64,000 nt of DNA, from the NCBI GenBank assembly GCA_024742875.1, contig JANSXP010000009.1, positions 1 through 64,000 on the forward strand. Reading direction: 5' to 3'. Positions 40,489-50,925 of the stretch are shown in pieces (within the stretch, counting starts at the first letter, position 1; every line of letters begins with the position of its first letter). A program made the position numbers and the translations under genes. The stretch comes from Planctomycetaceae bacterium. Lineage in GTDB: Bacteria > Planctomycetota > Planctomycetia > Planctomycetales > Planctomycetaceae. The notes under the pieces were generated by a model that saw only the letters and a list, made by a program, of their open reading frames with translations, ran no database searches and had not been told where the DNA came from.

Positions 40489-43400
40489 TTGGCCGCCTCC
40501 TGTTCGTTGTCATTTTCCATGTGGGACAAATGTTTGAAGTAGTCTTCGACGACACCCCGATAGGCCTGCGGAATACGGTCCGCGGTGCCTTCCAGCACAT
40601 TGCCCCGCAGACGATTGCGACGACGCGTCCAGTCAGAACTCGACGGTCCCCGCAGCCGGGTGGCTGGAGCATTCGTTGACGCACCTGCGCCTTCACCGGC
40701 AGCTTTCGCGGGGGAGCCCGCCTGACCTTTGCTTTGCTGGCCGGCCGATCCGGCCTGATCGGCTGACTGACCATTGGCGGGCTTTGCACCATCCTTTTGC
40801 TGTGCGTCGCCCCTGCCCGCTGAAGTCCCCGGTTTTCCTTCTTTGCCGGCGGGCGTCTCCTTTCTCCAGGGCGCTCGACTGTTTCGCGCGGCGTCATCGG
40901 CCAGTTGCTCAAGCTGTCGGGCCAGCTTCTCAGCCGTCTTTGCCTCTGGCTGATTTGCTGCACGTTCAGCATCATCGGCGGCTTTGGCTAACTGTCGACT
41001 GGTCCCGTCATTCGACGGTGTTGAAGGCTGACCGCCAGGTGAGTGGGACTTCTGGCCGGTGCCTCCGGGGGACGACTGACCAGATTTGCCGGGCTTCCCA
41101 GACTTGCCGGAGGCAGCAGATCGCCCCGATTTTCCCGAAGGGCTGCCCCCGGAACAGTTGCGACACGATTTACAGAACTGCTTCAAAGACTTCGCGGCCT
41201 GCTGCAGTGACTGAGCTGCCTGCTGCGGTTTGTCCTGGCGCGGCGAAGGCCTGGCCGCTGCAGCGGGATCGCCGGGAGGCTTCTGTTCCTGAGCAGCGTT
41301 CTGTTGCTGCTCGCCAGCCCTGGCTGGCGGCTTGTCGGCCTTCGTGTTCGCCTGGTCGGCAGCTTTTTGCGGGCCGGCCGCTGCAGCCGGTTCGGCCGGC
41401 GGCATCTGTTCCTGAGCAGCGTTCTGTTGCTGCTCGCCATCCTTTGCTGGCCGTTTGTCGGCCTTCGCGTTCGCCTTGTCGGCAGCTTTCTGCGGGCCGG
41501 CCGCTGCAGCCGGTTCGGCCGGCGGCTTCTGTTCCTGAGCGGCATTCTGTTGCTGCTCGCCATCCTTTGCTGGCGGTTTGTCGGCCTTCGCGTTCGCCTT
41601 GTCGGCAGCTTTCTGCGGGCCGGCCGCTGCAGCCGGATCGCCGGGCGGCTTCTGTTCCTGAGCGGCGTTCTGTTGTTGAGCGGCATTCTGTTGCTGCTCG
41701 CCATCCTTTGCCTGCGGCTTGTCGGCCTTCGCGTTCGCTTTGTCGGCAACTTTCTGCTGGGTGGCCGCTGCAGCCGGCTGAGCGGGCTCCGTATTTTTGC
41801 GGCGCGGGTTCCCCTTCGGCCCCTCAACCGGGGACTTCCGTTCGTCTGTTCTGCCTTTTTGATCGGCAGGCTGACCACTCTGCTGCGACTGGTCAGCCGC
41901 CTGACGGGAATCCTCCAGAGCCTGTTTCAGGTCCTGCTGCGCATCGCGAGCCGCCTGTCTGTTCTGCTCATCGGCCGTTGGAAGCTCTGTCACTTCGCGA
42001 GCCTGCTCTGCCATCTGCTGCACCCGATCGGTGATTAGCTGCTGCAGCTGGGCCTGCGCCTCATCGTGGTCATCTTCTCTGACGGCCTCGATGGCCTTTT
42101 CAATTTGCCCCTGTCGTTTCTCCAGACCGCCCCGTGGCTGCGTACTCGCCTGCTGTGCGGGCCGAGCCGGATCCTCGTCATTGCGGTCGGGACGCGCGGC
42201 CTCGGCAGCCAGACTATTTTTTGCCTGCCGAGCATTCTGCTGAGCCTGTTCCAGCCGTTCATCGGCCAGATCTCTGACCACCTGCGCCATCCGCTCCTGT
42301 GCTGTCTTATCCTGTTTGTCATTCGCGTCGGGTGCTGCTTCGTTCTGCGTGGCCGCTTCGTCCGCCAGTTGCCGCTGTTCTTCCGCGATCATCTTCAGCA
42401 GCTGCTTTCGCCGCTGTTCGGGCGGGGCGGCCGTCACATCGGAAAGTTGTTCCTGCTGCTGCGTCAGATTGTCGGCCGTCAGAGCGAGGTCTTCCGCCCG
42501 ATCTGCGCGCTGCCGCATCTGCTCACGCCGCACCGCCTCGTCGCCTTGTGCGAGATCTGTCAGTTCGTCGGCGATCTGCTGTTGCTCTCGTGTTTCGACA
42601 GCAGGGTCGCGGTTTTCTTCCTGCATCGCCACAGCCAGCTGCTGTTGCTGACGCGCCAGTTCATCAAGCTGAGCGGCGCGCTGCAGTTGTACCATCCGCT
42701 GCTCCAGCTGATCGCGCAGGTCCAGCAGCGACCGCTGTGCCTCATCGATGTTATCCTGTGACTGCTGCGTAACACGCTGTTTCTCCAGCGGATCGTCCGT
42801 CAGCGGGATCCGTCGAGCCTGAGCTGTGGCCAGCTCGACGCTGCGGACGACGTCCTGCAGCTGTCGCTGTTCTTCTTCTGTCAGCGGGGAGTGCGGCGAC
42901 GCCTGATCGGCAATGTGTTCCAGCCGGTCACGGGCTGCCTGAAGCTCTTTTTGCAGCTGGCGAATTCTGTCTTCTCGCCTTTCCTCCGGCTGCAGAACTT
43001 CTGCGTCGGCAACACGCTCCTGCTGTTCCGTCAGAGAGAGCGTCTGTTCGGCCATTTCCCCAGCCGCTTGCAGATGTTTCAAAGCAGAATTTACGCCGGA
43101 CAATACCTCATCCTGCCCAAGCGCCATCTGCTGCTGACGAACAGACCCCGCCTCCTCTGTCACGGAAATCGTCAGTCGACGCGATGCGCTCGACTGAGCG
43201 CCGCCGAATTCGGCGGAACGAGCGTCACGAGCCACCAGCCACATCACCACATCGTCACCAGACTGCAGCCCCCGCTCAGCCGGATCAAAGAATACTTCTG
43301 ACGTCAGCGTGGCCACGTCTCCCTGTTCCCAGACAGATTCGCGAGTCACCTCTCCGCTGGCTCTTTGAACAACCAGCTGCACCGAACCCAGCCGGAAATC

Positions 43401-44702
43401 ATCGGCAGCCGAAAACCCGATCTCCAGTGGGCGATCGGGCGCTAACGCAAGATGTGAAAGCGCGGGTGTCTCGATGGAAATCTCCGGCCGCTGATCGGGT
43501 ACGCTGCGCAGCTCCCATGAGAAAGGTGTGCTGCTCACATTGTGATTGCTGATCAGCGCTAACTCGCCAGTCTGCACCGCTTCCTGTCCCACGGTCACTT
43601 CCGCGTCGACCCACCACAGTCCATCACGAAGCTGTGCCGGAGTCACATCGCCGGCACCGTCAAACGCCAGTTGACCCCGAGCCAGCGGAACGTCACTGGC
43701 CATCGAGAGCCGCAGCGTGGAGCCCACCAAAGCTTCGACCGGCACGGACAGTTCCTCAATTGCGATCGGAATCTGCCCGGTATATTCGGGAAACTCCAGC
43801 ACCGCCTGGCTGTGAGTCACACGCGGCCGCGGACGAACGGTGACACCGAAGACATCGGAAACAAGTCGCCCGGAACGCACGCGGTAGGCCTGATCGCTCG
43901 TCAATCCCGACAACAGCCAGCGATCATCGTCCACCGGACTGACCACCTGAGTGACCTCGCTCCCTCGCGTCTTATCACTCAACAGTTCCACCACGCAGTC
44001 GTTCGCCGGCATTCCCAGAATTTTCACTTCCAAAGACTCACCTTCAGCAATGGTGGCATCACCTGGCAAAATGGCGGCCGCCAGCCAGGGCGGTTGACGC
44101 GGCTCCCACACTAACACCAGATTGCGCAGCGAAGGTATCAGGTAGTGGGGCCACAGCAGCAGGCAAACAGCGGCCAGCGTCAAGCATCCAGTCGATGCCG
44201 CCAGGGCACGTCGCGGATCGCACCGGGTCGCCGCATCTTCCTGACAGTCGGCCAGCCCTCTCCGGGCCTGATCAGCGACCGCTTTGACAAGTGCTCCACC
44301 GGCCGCCTGGTTGTCGCCGTCCAGCAGCAGAGACGACGTCAGACGTTCTTCCAGCTCGGGGCGGGCATCTTCCAGAGACCAGGCGAGCGAAAGACGGCTG
44401 CAGCGTTCGCGCAATGGCCGCCCGACAAACGCCATCCAGGCAATGACGGGCACGGCGAACAACACGGAGGCCAGCAGCGTCCGCCAGACAACAAACACTG
44501 GCTGACAGATGACATCAACTGCAGCGACGGCCAGCAGCACTGCTGCGGAAACGCCAGCCACGGCCAGCCAGCCGGTGATTCTGATATCCCGCTGCAGCTG
44601 TCCGGTCAGTGAGTCGAGTTCTTCAGCAAGCTCATCCGGGGCAGACTGCCGCCGCGTTCGGATCAGCGAATCAGTTGTGATACTCACAGGATCATTCCTC
44701 AT
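40485..44702 (-). CDS. Very large membrane-anchored Gln/Ala/Pro-rich coiled-coil protein (DUF4175-like)
   Basis: N-terminal TM segments (ITGWLAVAGVSAAVLLAVAAV, TLLASVLFAVPVIAWMAFVG), Ig-like middle, long coiled coil, A/P/K/Q repeats. ATG 44702 preferred over 44762. Confidence 0.75.
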   Translation of the reverse strand: MRNDPVSITTDSLIRTRRQSAPDELAEELDSLTGQLQRDIRITGWLAVAGVSAAVLLAVAAVDVICQPVFVVWRTLLASVLFAVPVIAWMAFVGRPLRERCSRLSLAWSLEDARPELEERLTSSLLLDGDNQAAGGALVKAVADQARRGLADCQEDAATRCDPRRALAASTGCLTLAAVCLLLWPHYLIPSLRNLVLVWEPRQPPWLAAAILPGDATIAEGESLEVKILGMPANDCVVELLSDKTRGSEVTQVVSPVDDDRWLLSGLTSDQAYRVRSGRLVSDVFGVTVRPRPRVTHSQAVLEFPEYTGQIPIAIEELSVPVEALVGSTLRLSMASDVPLARGQLAFDGAGDVTPAQLRDGLWWVDAEVTVGQEAVQTGELALISNHNVSSTPFSWELRSVPDQRPEISIETPALSHLALAPDRPLEIGFSAADDFRLGSVQLVVQRASGEVTRESVWEQGDVATLTSEVFFDPAERGLQSGDDVVMWLVARDARSAEFGGAQSSASRRLTISVTEEAGSVRQQQMALGQDEVLSGVNSALKHLQAAGEMAEQTLSLTEQQERVADAEVLQPEERREDRIRQLQKELQAARDRLEHIADQASPHSPLTEEEQRQLQDVVRSVELATAQARRIPLTDDPLEKQRVTQQSQDNIDEAQRSLLDLRDQLEQRMVQLQRAAQLDELARQQQQLAVAMQEENRDPAVETREQQQIADELTDLAQGDEAVRREQMRQRADRAEDLALTADNLTQQQEQLSDVTAAPPEQRRKQLLKMIAEEQRQLADEAATQNEAAPDANDKQDKTAQERMAQVVRDLADERLEQAQQNARQAKNSLAAEAARPDRNDEDPARPAQQASTQPRGGLEKRQGQIEKAIEAVREDDHDEAQAQLQQLITDRVQQMAEQAREVTELPTADEQNRQAARDAQQDLKQALEDSRQAADQSQQSGQPADQKGRTDERKSPVEGPKGNPRRKNTEPAQPAAAATQQKVADKANAKADKPQAKDGEQQQNAAQQQNAAQEQKPPGDPAAAAGPQKAADKANAKADKPPAKDGEQQQNAAQEQKPPAEPAAAAGPQKAADKANAKADKRPAKDGEQQQNAAQEQMPPAEPAAAAGPQKAADQANTKADKPPARAGEQQQNAAQEQKPPGDPAAAARPSPRQDKPQQAAQSLQQAAKSLKQFCKSCRNCSGGSPSGKSGRSAASGKSGKPGKSGQSSPGGTGQKSHSPGGQPSTPSNDGTSRQLAKAADDAERAANQPEAKTAEKLARQLEQLADDAARNSRAPWRKETPAGKEGKPGTSAGRGDAQQKDGAKPANGQSADQAGSAGQQSKGQAGSPAKAAGEGAGASTNAPATRLRGPSSSDWTRRRNRLRGNVLEGTADRIPQAYRGVVEDYFKHLSHMENDNEQEAAK
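41282..41773. repeat. 123-bp in-frame tandem repeat (about 4 copies) encoding NAAQEQKPPAEPAAAAGPQKAADKANAKADKPPAKDGEQQQ
   Basis: tctgttcctgagc recurs at 41282, 41405, 41528 and 41651, exactly 123 bp apart. Confidence 0.95.
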
Positions 44703-44728
44703 TAATGGCGTGAACCGATGGGAGCAGG

Positions 44729-47266
44729 TCAGACCCGCCCGATGACTTTTCTGAGCGTCCATTCCAGGCTAAGGCAGCACAGGAACATGGCCATGACGGG
44801 CCACGAGTTCCAGACGGGTACCGACCAGCGACGCCGCTCGAATGACGACGGCGGACCAAATGATGACAGCACCCGGTCGGCCTGTGCTGAAGTGACCACG
44901 GTGCCTCCCGTCCAGTCAGCCAGCTGTCGGGAAACGGTGTCGTCGGCAACGACATCCAGTCGCTCCCGGGCCGAGTCCGTTGCCCGCACGGCGATTTCCA
45001 TCCCGACCGAATCCACGTCAGCGGCATCCCGCTGCAGCAAACGATCGACGTCCGCCCCCGCCAGTGAAAGTTGATACCGGCCGCCGCCAGGCAGATCGCC
45101 AATTCGGCCCGTCAGCAGGCCCGTCCCCGACTCATCGGCCGACAGTTCGACAGCCGCCACCACCTCATCGTCGCGGGTGAGCACGGCTCGAATATCACCT
45201 GTCACAACAGGCTGACGCTGTTCGTCAAGCAGTCGTGCTTTCACACGAATGACATCACCAGGCGTGTACATCAGGCGATCAGTTCCCATCCGCACCAGAT
45301 CAGTGCCAACAGACAGGCGGTCACTGGCAAACCAGCGGACAATCTGCCCCCAGAACTGATGGTGAATGCGGTCCCCCACACCGTAGCGCAATCGCCACGA
45401 CTCATCGAAGTTCAGCTGCAGCACACGTCCGGCCCCGCAGCGATGCCACAGCATCAGGGACCGCTGCCGCTGCTGTTGCAAGTCGACATTCTGCTCCGCG
45501 GCATCCGCCGCCCACGCAAGAACCTCCGCTCCCACTTTCGCGCGGCCGGCGGGATGACGCCACGTCAGCGCTGGAAAGGACGACCACGCCTGCTCGGTCG
45601 CCATACCGGCTCGCTGCAGCACTACGTGATTCTGACCAGCTTTCGTTGGACGAAAACGCAGCGGTGTCTGCGGCGCCATCAGTGGTGGAGCGTTCGCGAT
45701 CAGAGCCGGAGAGAGGTCTTCCAGTTGAGTGCCCTGATAGGCATGCGGCATGTGGCTGGGACCGGCCATCAGCACCAGCGAACCTCCCTGGTCCTGAACA
45801 AAACGCTGCAGGGCCCGCAGACCATCTGCACCGAGCCGCTGTGGCGACACATCCCCAAGCATGATCACGTCAAATTTCAGCCAGTCGTCGATGGAGTCGG
45901 GCAGGGCATTGGCCTGACAGTCGTCAAACGCCCGCAGTGCAGAGGCGCGGACGATCGCGGGTGCCGGAACCCCCGCCAGACGGTCGGGCGCCAGCAGGGC
46001 CGCCTGCAGGTAGATGCTGCGGTCGCGACCGGCCAGCAAATTCCTCAGATAACGAAACTCCCAGCGCGGTCGCTCATCCACGAGCAGCACACGCAGGCGA
46101 TCACTGGAGACCCATGTTTGCACGGCTGCGGAGTTGTTTTGCGACGTCTCTTCATCCACCAGTCCGGACAGCTCCGCCCGATAGCCGTGCATGCCCGCAT
46201 CCTCCGGGCGGTGCCGAAAACTCACGTTCTCTCGCTGACGATCGCTGTTGATGGGCAGGCTGCGTTCGTCAATGAGCTCGTCATCTGCGTAAAGACGCAC
46301 CACGGCCGTCTGCCCCGATAGCTGGTCGGCCCGGATCACGGCCGTCAGTTCCAGTCCGTCACCGTGATAGATCTGAGAGGGCGCCTGTAAAGAAACAATT
46401 TCCCCATCGCGGACCGGCGCACGACTGCCGATCACCACGGAGCTGCAGGGGACGGTGTTGTTCCGCAGCGGAGCCGCCGCGTTCTGCAGGTCGATCTCAG
46501 AATGGTCACAGCCGTCTGTCAGCAGCAGCACGCCGGACAGTTCTGAGAGGGCCACGTCACCGTGAATTCGCCGCAGCGTCGCTGCAACACGGGTGGACCT
46601 GGACCAGTCCGGAGTCTCGACAGTCCAGTCTTCCGGAAACGCGCCTGCGCTGGCAGCCAGGGGTCGGGCCGTTGCTCCCATCAGATACACGTTGACGTTG
46701 TAACGCTGCCGCAACGACTCAAGCAGCCCCGGTTTTCCGGCTCCGACCAGCAGTTGATCGGCGACCTGTCGTCGGGTTTGTTTGTCGTCTGGTCTTCGGC
46801 GAGCCGGCAGATTCATCGAATCAGAAATATCCAGAACCACGGCCACGGTGCGTGCAGACTCGGTCACTTCTTCGAAAAAGAACGTCGGCTGCAGCAGCAT
46901 GAAGCCGAGGATGCCAATGGCCAGCCAGCGCGGCACTGGCAAAAGTCGTGCAATCCACCTGGTACGTGATGCAGGCTCCGCGGTTGCTGACTCGGCCGTA
47001 CTGCACAGAAACACGGTCTCCGTCACAATGGCAACCAGCATGGCCAGCCACCACTCCGGCAGCGCGGCTGACGTTTCCCACACAGTGGCAACGGCCTGCA
47101 GCATCATTTTCCAGAATGCCACAGCCAGGAACACGCGGACCACCACAGCAGTGAACTGCAGCACGCGGCCCACTCGACGATGCAGCCATGCGACTGTCAG
47201 CCAGATGGTGAGAATCAGCAGACACAAGATTATGCCAGTGGCAGAATGGATGGCAGGCAGAATCAT
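44729..47266 (-). CDS. VWA/glutamine-amidotransferase-like membrane protein
   Basis: N-terminal TM helices; VVLDISDSMNLPARRRPDD; SGVLLLTDGCDHSEIDL; LRVLLVDERPRWEFRYLRNLLAGRD. Confidence 0.8.
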   Translation of the reverse strand: MILPAIHSATGIILCLLILTIWLTVAWLHRRVGRVLQFTAVVVRVFLAVAFWKMMLQAVATVWETSAALPEWWLAMLVAIVTETVFLCSTAESATAEPASRTRWIARLLPVPRWLAIGILGFMLLQPTFFFEEVTESARTVAVVLDISDSMNLPARRRPDDKQTRRQVADQLLVGAGKPGLLESLRQRYNVNVYLMGATARPLAASAGAFPEDWTVETPDWSRSTRVAATLRRIHGDVALSELSGVLLLTDGCDHSEIDLQNAAAPLRNNTVPCSSVVIGSRAPVRDGEIVSLQAPSQIYHGDGLELTAVIRADQLSGQTAVVRLYADDELIDERSLPINSDRQRENVSFRHRPEDAGMHGYRAELSGLVDEETSQNNSAAVQTWVSSDRLRVLLVDERPRWEFRYLRNLLAGRDRSIYLQAALLAPDRLAGVPAPAIVRASALRAFDDCQANALPDSIDDWLKFDVIMLGDVSPQRLGADGLRALQRFVQDQGGSLVLMAGPSHMPHAYQGTQLEDLSPALIANAPPLMAPQTPLRFRPTKAGQNHVVLQRAGMATEQAWSSFPALTWRHPAGRAKVGAEVLAWAADAAEQNVDLQQQRQRSLMLWHRCGAGRVLQLNFDESWRLRYGVGDRIHHQFWGQIVRWFASDRLSVGTDLVRMGTDRLMYTPGDVIRVKARLLDEQRQPVVTGDIRAVLTRDDEVVAAVELSADESGTGLLTGRIGDLPGGGRYQLSLAGADVDRLLQRDAADVDSVGMEIAVRATDSARERLDVVADDTVSRQLADWTGGTVVTSAQADRVLSSFGPPSSFERRRWSVPVWNSWPVMAMFLCCLSLEWTLRKVIGRV

Positions 47267-49947
47267 TTGAGGTGTCCCCCCGTGTTTCCATCCGGCTGCG
47301 CGGAATGCTCCTGCGACAGGCGCGTCGGTCGCGAATTCTTCTGCGATCGCCGCCGCCGCACTCTGGCTGTCTCGGTCCGCCTCTCGAGGTGGGCTGACGC
47401 CGTTGCGACCGACCCAGTTCCGTCTGGCAATGTCTCCGGCGACGCACTCCCGCCCGACACACTCCCGCCCGACACACTCCCGCCCGACTCACCCCCAATC
47501 AACGGCTGTGGTGCGAATGCAGTCGGCAAAGACAATGTCTGTGGTGGCGAGAAGGCTCTTCGCCGACGTACCCAGAAGGCCAGCAGGGACTCGACCGCCA
47601 AAAGGCACAGGACGCACACGAGCAATGCCGGAGCAATCTCGCGGACCGCCGGTCCGGCCATTGCGGAGAACTGCAGCTGATCGGCTGAAGTCATCCACTG
47701 CAGGCCGCAGGTCTGCCCCAACGTCAGAAGTTTCTCGTGAGCTGCGACGCTCAAGTCAGATTCACGGGCGTCACGTGACACGGCGAAGGTCTGACGCAGC
47801 GCCGCGTCACCAGAGGATTCCAGCTGATAGATTCCTGACTGGCGGGCACCGGGCACCCGCGCCAGCATGCGCGGGCCCTCGTTGAGCACACGGACAGTTT
47901 GAGTTGTGGAGGACGGATCGATGAGCTGCAGAAACTTTGTCCCGCGCTCCTCGAGAAACGAACTGATGACAGGAGACAACGGAACCGACAGTTCGGCAGC
48001 CGGCTGAAACTGATCTGCACGGGTTTGTGACGTGGCCAGGTGGCAGGCCCACATATGCATCATCACAGGAAAGCTAATGCGGTGCAGCAGATTCCCATCG
48101 CTGAGCGCCGGGCCGGCCGTCTGCAGCAGCACCCGCCCCTGCCCAGCGGCCTGCTCAACAAAAAGTGGATCGCCGCTGGTCAGCTTCATGCCAGCGACGG
48201 CCGTCTCGCGGACCGCCACCTGACGCCACGCGGCGAACTGAACCTGTGCCAGATCGTGCCGGCCACCTTCCACCAGGTCGCTGAGGAGATCGCTCTGTGT
48301 GGTCAGATCGATGCCGGAAGGCAACGCACGATCGTCCCCGCGACGCAGCTGGTGGTCCTGCAGCACGGCCGGCAGCAGCGCGGCGTGCGAATCACTCTGC
48401 GTCCAGTCGTTGTAGAACCGGGCATTTGCATGGGCGTCGGGCAGGATCCACAGACTTCCGCCGTCGTGCACGTATTCTGCCAGACGCTCGGCCTGACGCT
48501 GCGGCAGTTGAGGCACTTCACACAGCAGGACGATGTCAAATTCTGCCAGAGACGTCTGATCGCGGAAAGTCTCGGCCGCCACACGCTGCACGTGAATGGG
48601 CCGCTGCGCCGGCGGCTGCTTTCCGTCGACCGGCTGCTGCCCACCGCCAGCCGGATCGAGCGCGAGATTCATCAGCAAAGCGGCCTGTTCACCAGGCTTT
48701 GCCGTCGTGTTGCCATTGACCAGCAGCACAGACAGGCCCGCCCGCACGGTCACCACAGTGTCGCAGCGGTCGTCATCTGACATCGCATCCGTAACGTCCG
48801 CGTGAACGGAGACGGTGTGCTGCCCGGCCGCCGGGAAAGCATACGGGAAACGGACCGTTTTTGTGGTGGCCGGAGCAATGACAAGGGGTGACTGGGTGGA
48901 AACAGAGGCACCGTCAATCTGCAGATCCGCCTGGATCCCCTCTGCCATCTGGCCTCCATGGTTTGTCAGCTCCGCCACGATCATCAGTTGGCGTCCCACG
49001 CTCAATAACGGAGATTCCACGCGGACGTCGTCGACGGAAACATTCTGTCGGTCTCGCGGCAGACGAGTCAGGTGCACGGCCACACGGACGGCCTGATTGT
49101 CGGTCGCCTGCTCCGAAGCTTCAGCTCGCGCTGTCGTTCCCGCAGCCACCAGGGAAGATCCTTCCACCGCTTCCCATGTCGTTAGCTGATCATCCGTGAA
49201 CAGCACGATCTGCCGACAGGCGTTCTCTCCTTTTTCTGCAAGGAGCCGAGCCCGATCGAGAGCCGCGGCCATGTCCGCGCCGCCACCGGCTGGCTGCAGC
49301 TCAGAAAGTGCCCGGCTGGCAGCCCGCAGGTTACGAAAAGGCGAACCTGTCACTGTCTCGACAACCGGACCGCAGCGAACAATGGAAACCGTCGACGAAC
49401 CGGAAAGCCGGTCCACCAGCCGCTGAGCCTGCTCCACCACCTGATCAAAACGAACACCGCCATCGCGTTCGATCTGCATGCTTGACGTTTCGTCGAGGAC
49501 GATCACCAGATCACAGCGGGATGTCGGCTCTGCTGAGATCTCAGCGCTACGACTCAGTTGGCAGTATGCGGCAGGCAACAACAGCACGGCCAGCACTGTG
49601 CCGGCCAGTCGGCCCCACAGAGAGAACGATCGAACCAGGGCTGCGGATAACCCCAGCAGCCCGCCCAGCGTCAGCACAAAAAACGTGAACAGACGGACGC
49701 TGCCGCCCTCCGGCAGCACGGGCTGGGCCATTGCCAGGGCAAACAGGAGAACAAGGCAGCAGCGAACAAACAGCAGCAGGAGATTTTCCAAAGCCAGCCC
49801 CCGGCGACGACTGGCCTGGCTGACTGTCAGAAACTGCATGGCGGACCACTGCACGACAGGCGCTCGCCGCCGTCGGTGCAGATGAATCACAATGGGCACA
49901 AGAACGCCCAGGGCCGTCGCCAGTGCGGTCGCATTCAGAATCGTCAT
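47263..49947 (-). CDS. BatA/VWA-domain membrane protein
   Basis: MTILNATALATALGVLVPIVIHLHRRRRAPVVQWSAMQFLTVS (BatA N-term); DLVIVLDETSSMQIERDGGVRFDQ; 4-nt overlaps with both neighbours. Confidence 0.87.
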   Translation of the reverse strand: MTILNATALATALGVLVPIVIHLHRRRRAPVVQWSAMQFLTVSQASRRRGLALENLLLLFVRCCLVLLFALAMAQPVLPEGGSVRLFTFFVLTLGGLLGLSAALVRSFSLWGRLAGTVLAVLLLPAAYCQLSRSAEISAEPTSRCDLVIVLDETSSMQIERDGGVRFDQVVEQAQRLVDRLSGSSTVSIVRCGPVVETVTGSPFRNLRAASRALSELQPAGGGADMAAALDRARLLAEKGENACRQIVLFTDDQLTTWEAVEGSSLVAAGTTARAEASEQATDNQAVRVAVHLTRLPRDRQNVSVDDVRVESPLLSVGRQLMIVAELTNHGGQMAEGIQADLQIDGASVSTQSPLVIAPATTKTVRFPYAFPAAGQHTVSVHADVTDAMSDDDRCDTVVTVRAGLSVLLVNGNTTAKPGEQAALLMNLALDPAGGGQQPVDGKQPPAQRPIHVQRVAAETFRDQTSLAEFDIVLLCEVPQLPQRQAERLAEYVHDGGSLWILPDAHANARFYNDWTQSDSHAALLPAVLQDHQLRRGDDRALPSGIDLTTQSDLLSDLVEGGRHDLAQVQFAAWRQVAVRETAVAGMKLTSGDPLFVEQAAGQGRVLLQTAGPALSDGNLLHRISFPVMMHMWACHLATSQTRADQFQPAAELSVPLSPVISSFLEERGTKFLQLIDPSSTTQTVRVLNEGPRMLARVPGARQSGIYQLESSGDAALRQTFAVSRDARESDLSVAAHEKLLTLGQTCGLQWMTSADQLQFSAMAGPAVREIAPALLVCVLCLLAVESLLAFWVRRRRAFSPPQTLSLPTAFAPQPLIGGESGGSVSGGSVSGGSASPETLPDGTGSVATASAHLERRTETARVRRRRSQKNSRPTRLSQEHSAQPDGNTGGHLK

Positions 49948-50867
49948 TGGCGGGTCCCCCACCGCTGATCACAGTACCGCCTCAGGGCCGCATCATAGGC
50001 CTGGTGGGTGTTGAACAGCGTGTACTCTGCAGGCACGCTTTGACAGACGCGTTCCAGTTGCTGCAGATACGTATGAAAACGCTCGAGATACTCGCGGCGA
50101 ATGCCTTCCGGATCCACGTCGCATTCTGTCGCGGGATCCTCGAGATCCTGAAAACGTGTGGCCGAGGAATAGGGAAATGTGAGTTCCTCGTCAGCGAGGG
50201 TATGCAGCACGCTGATCTGGTGGCGACGCTCCCTCAGGTGATGCAGCCCGTCGGACAGGCTGTCGTGACCGGACAGCAGATCACTGATCAGAAACACCAC
50301 TCCACGGCCGGGCAGCCGCTCCGCCACCTGGTGCATCACCGACGCCGGTGCGGACGTTCCCCGGGGGCGCGCCGCGTGGAGTGTCTGGAGAATTGTTCGC
50401 AGCTGATTCATCCGGCTGCCTGCCGGCAGCCACGTGGCAACGCATCTGTCAAACAGGACCAGTCCCACGGCATCGCCGGCCGACAGAAAGATGCTGGAAA
50501 GCAGTGCGGCCAGACGGCACGCGTAATCCAGCCGGGAGAATCCGCTGTCGGCCCGCTGCCCCCGAAACCCCATGGAGGCCGAGGTATCCAGCATCAGAGT
50601 GACACGCAGATTCGTTTCCTCAACGTACTGCCTGACATAGTAGCGATCCAGTTTTCCAAAGACGCGCCAGTCCAGATCCGCCGGATCGTCGCCCGGGCTG
50701 TATTCTCGATGCTCGGCGAACTCGGTCGATGTGCCCAGTGCCGGACTGCGGTGCACGCCCGCTTTCGCGCCCAGCATTTGTCTGTTCGGTGAAAATGCCA
50801 CGCGGGAGAACTGCGCCTGGATTTCGGACGGCAGCAGCTGCATGTATTCAGGAGTTTTCTGCCTCAT
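49944..50867 (-). CDS. DUF58 domain-containing protein
   Basis: GTSTEFAEHREYSPGDDPADLDWRVFGKLDRYYVRQYVEETNLRVTLMLDTSASMGF. ATG 50867 preferred over 51089. Confidence 0.92.
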   Translation of the reverse strand: MRQKTPEYMQLLPSEIQAQFSRVAFSPNRQMLGAKAGVHRSPALGTSTEFAEHREYSPGDDPADLDWRVFGKLDRYYVRQYVEETNLRVTLMLDTSASMGFRGQRADSGFSRLDYACRLAALLSSIFLSAGDAVGLVLFDRCVATWLPAGSRMNQLRTILQTLHAARPRGTSAPASVMHQVAERLPGRGVVFLISDLLSGHDSLSDGLHHLRERRHQISVLHTLADEELTFPYSSATRFQDLEDPATECDVDPEGIRREYLERFHTYLQQLERVCQSVPAEYTLFNTHQAYDAALRRYCDQRWGTRQ

Positions 50868-50925
50868 TCCAACCTCTCGCATCACCAAACCCACAAGCTG
50901 AACGTCTGCATGAGTCTCGCGCCTG

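Noticed and set aside
40676-42034. 452-aa + strand ORF with repeated SVPEQRSVAARHP-type units
   Set aside because: Repeats are the antisense reading of the 123-bp repeats in the 40485-44702 coding gene.
45071-46321. 416-aa + strand ORF opposite the VWA gene
   Set aside because: Antisense to a domain-bearing gene; no motif of its own.
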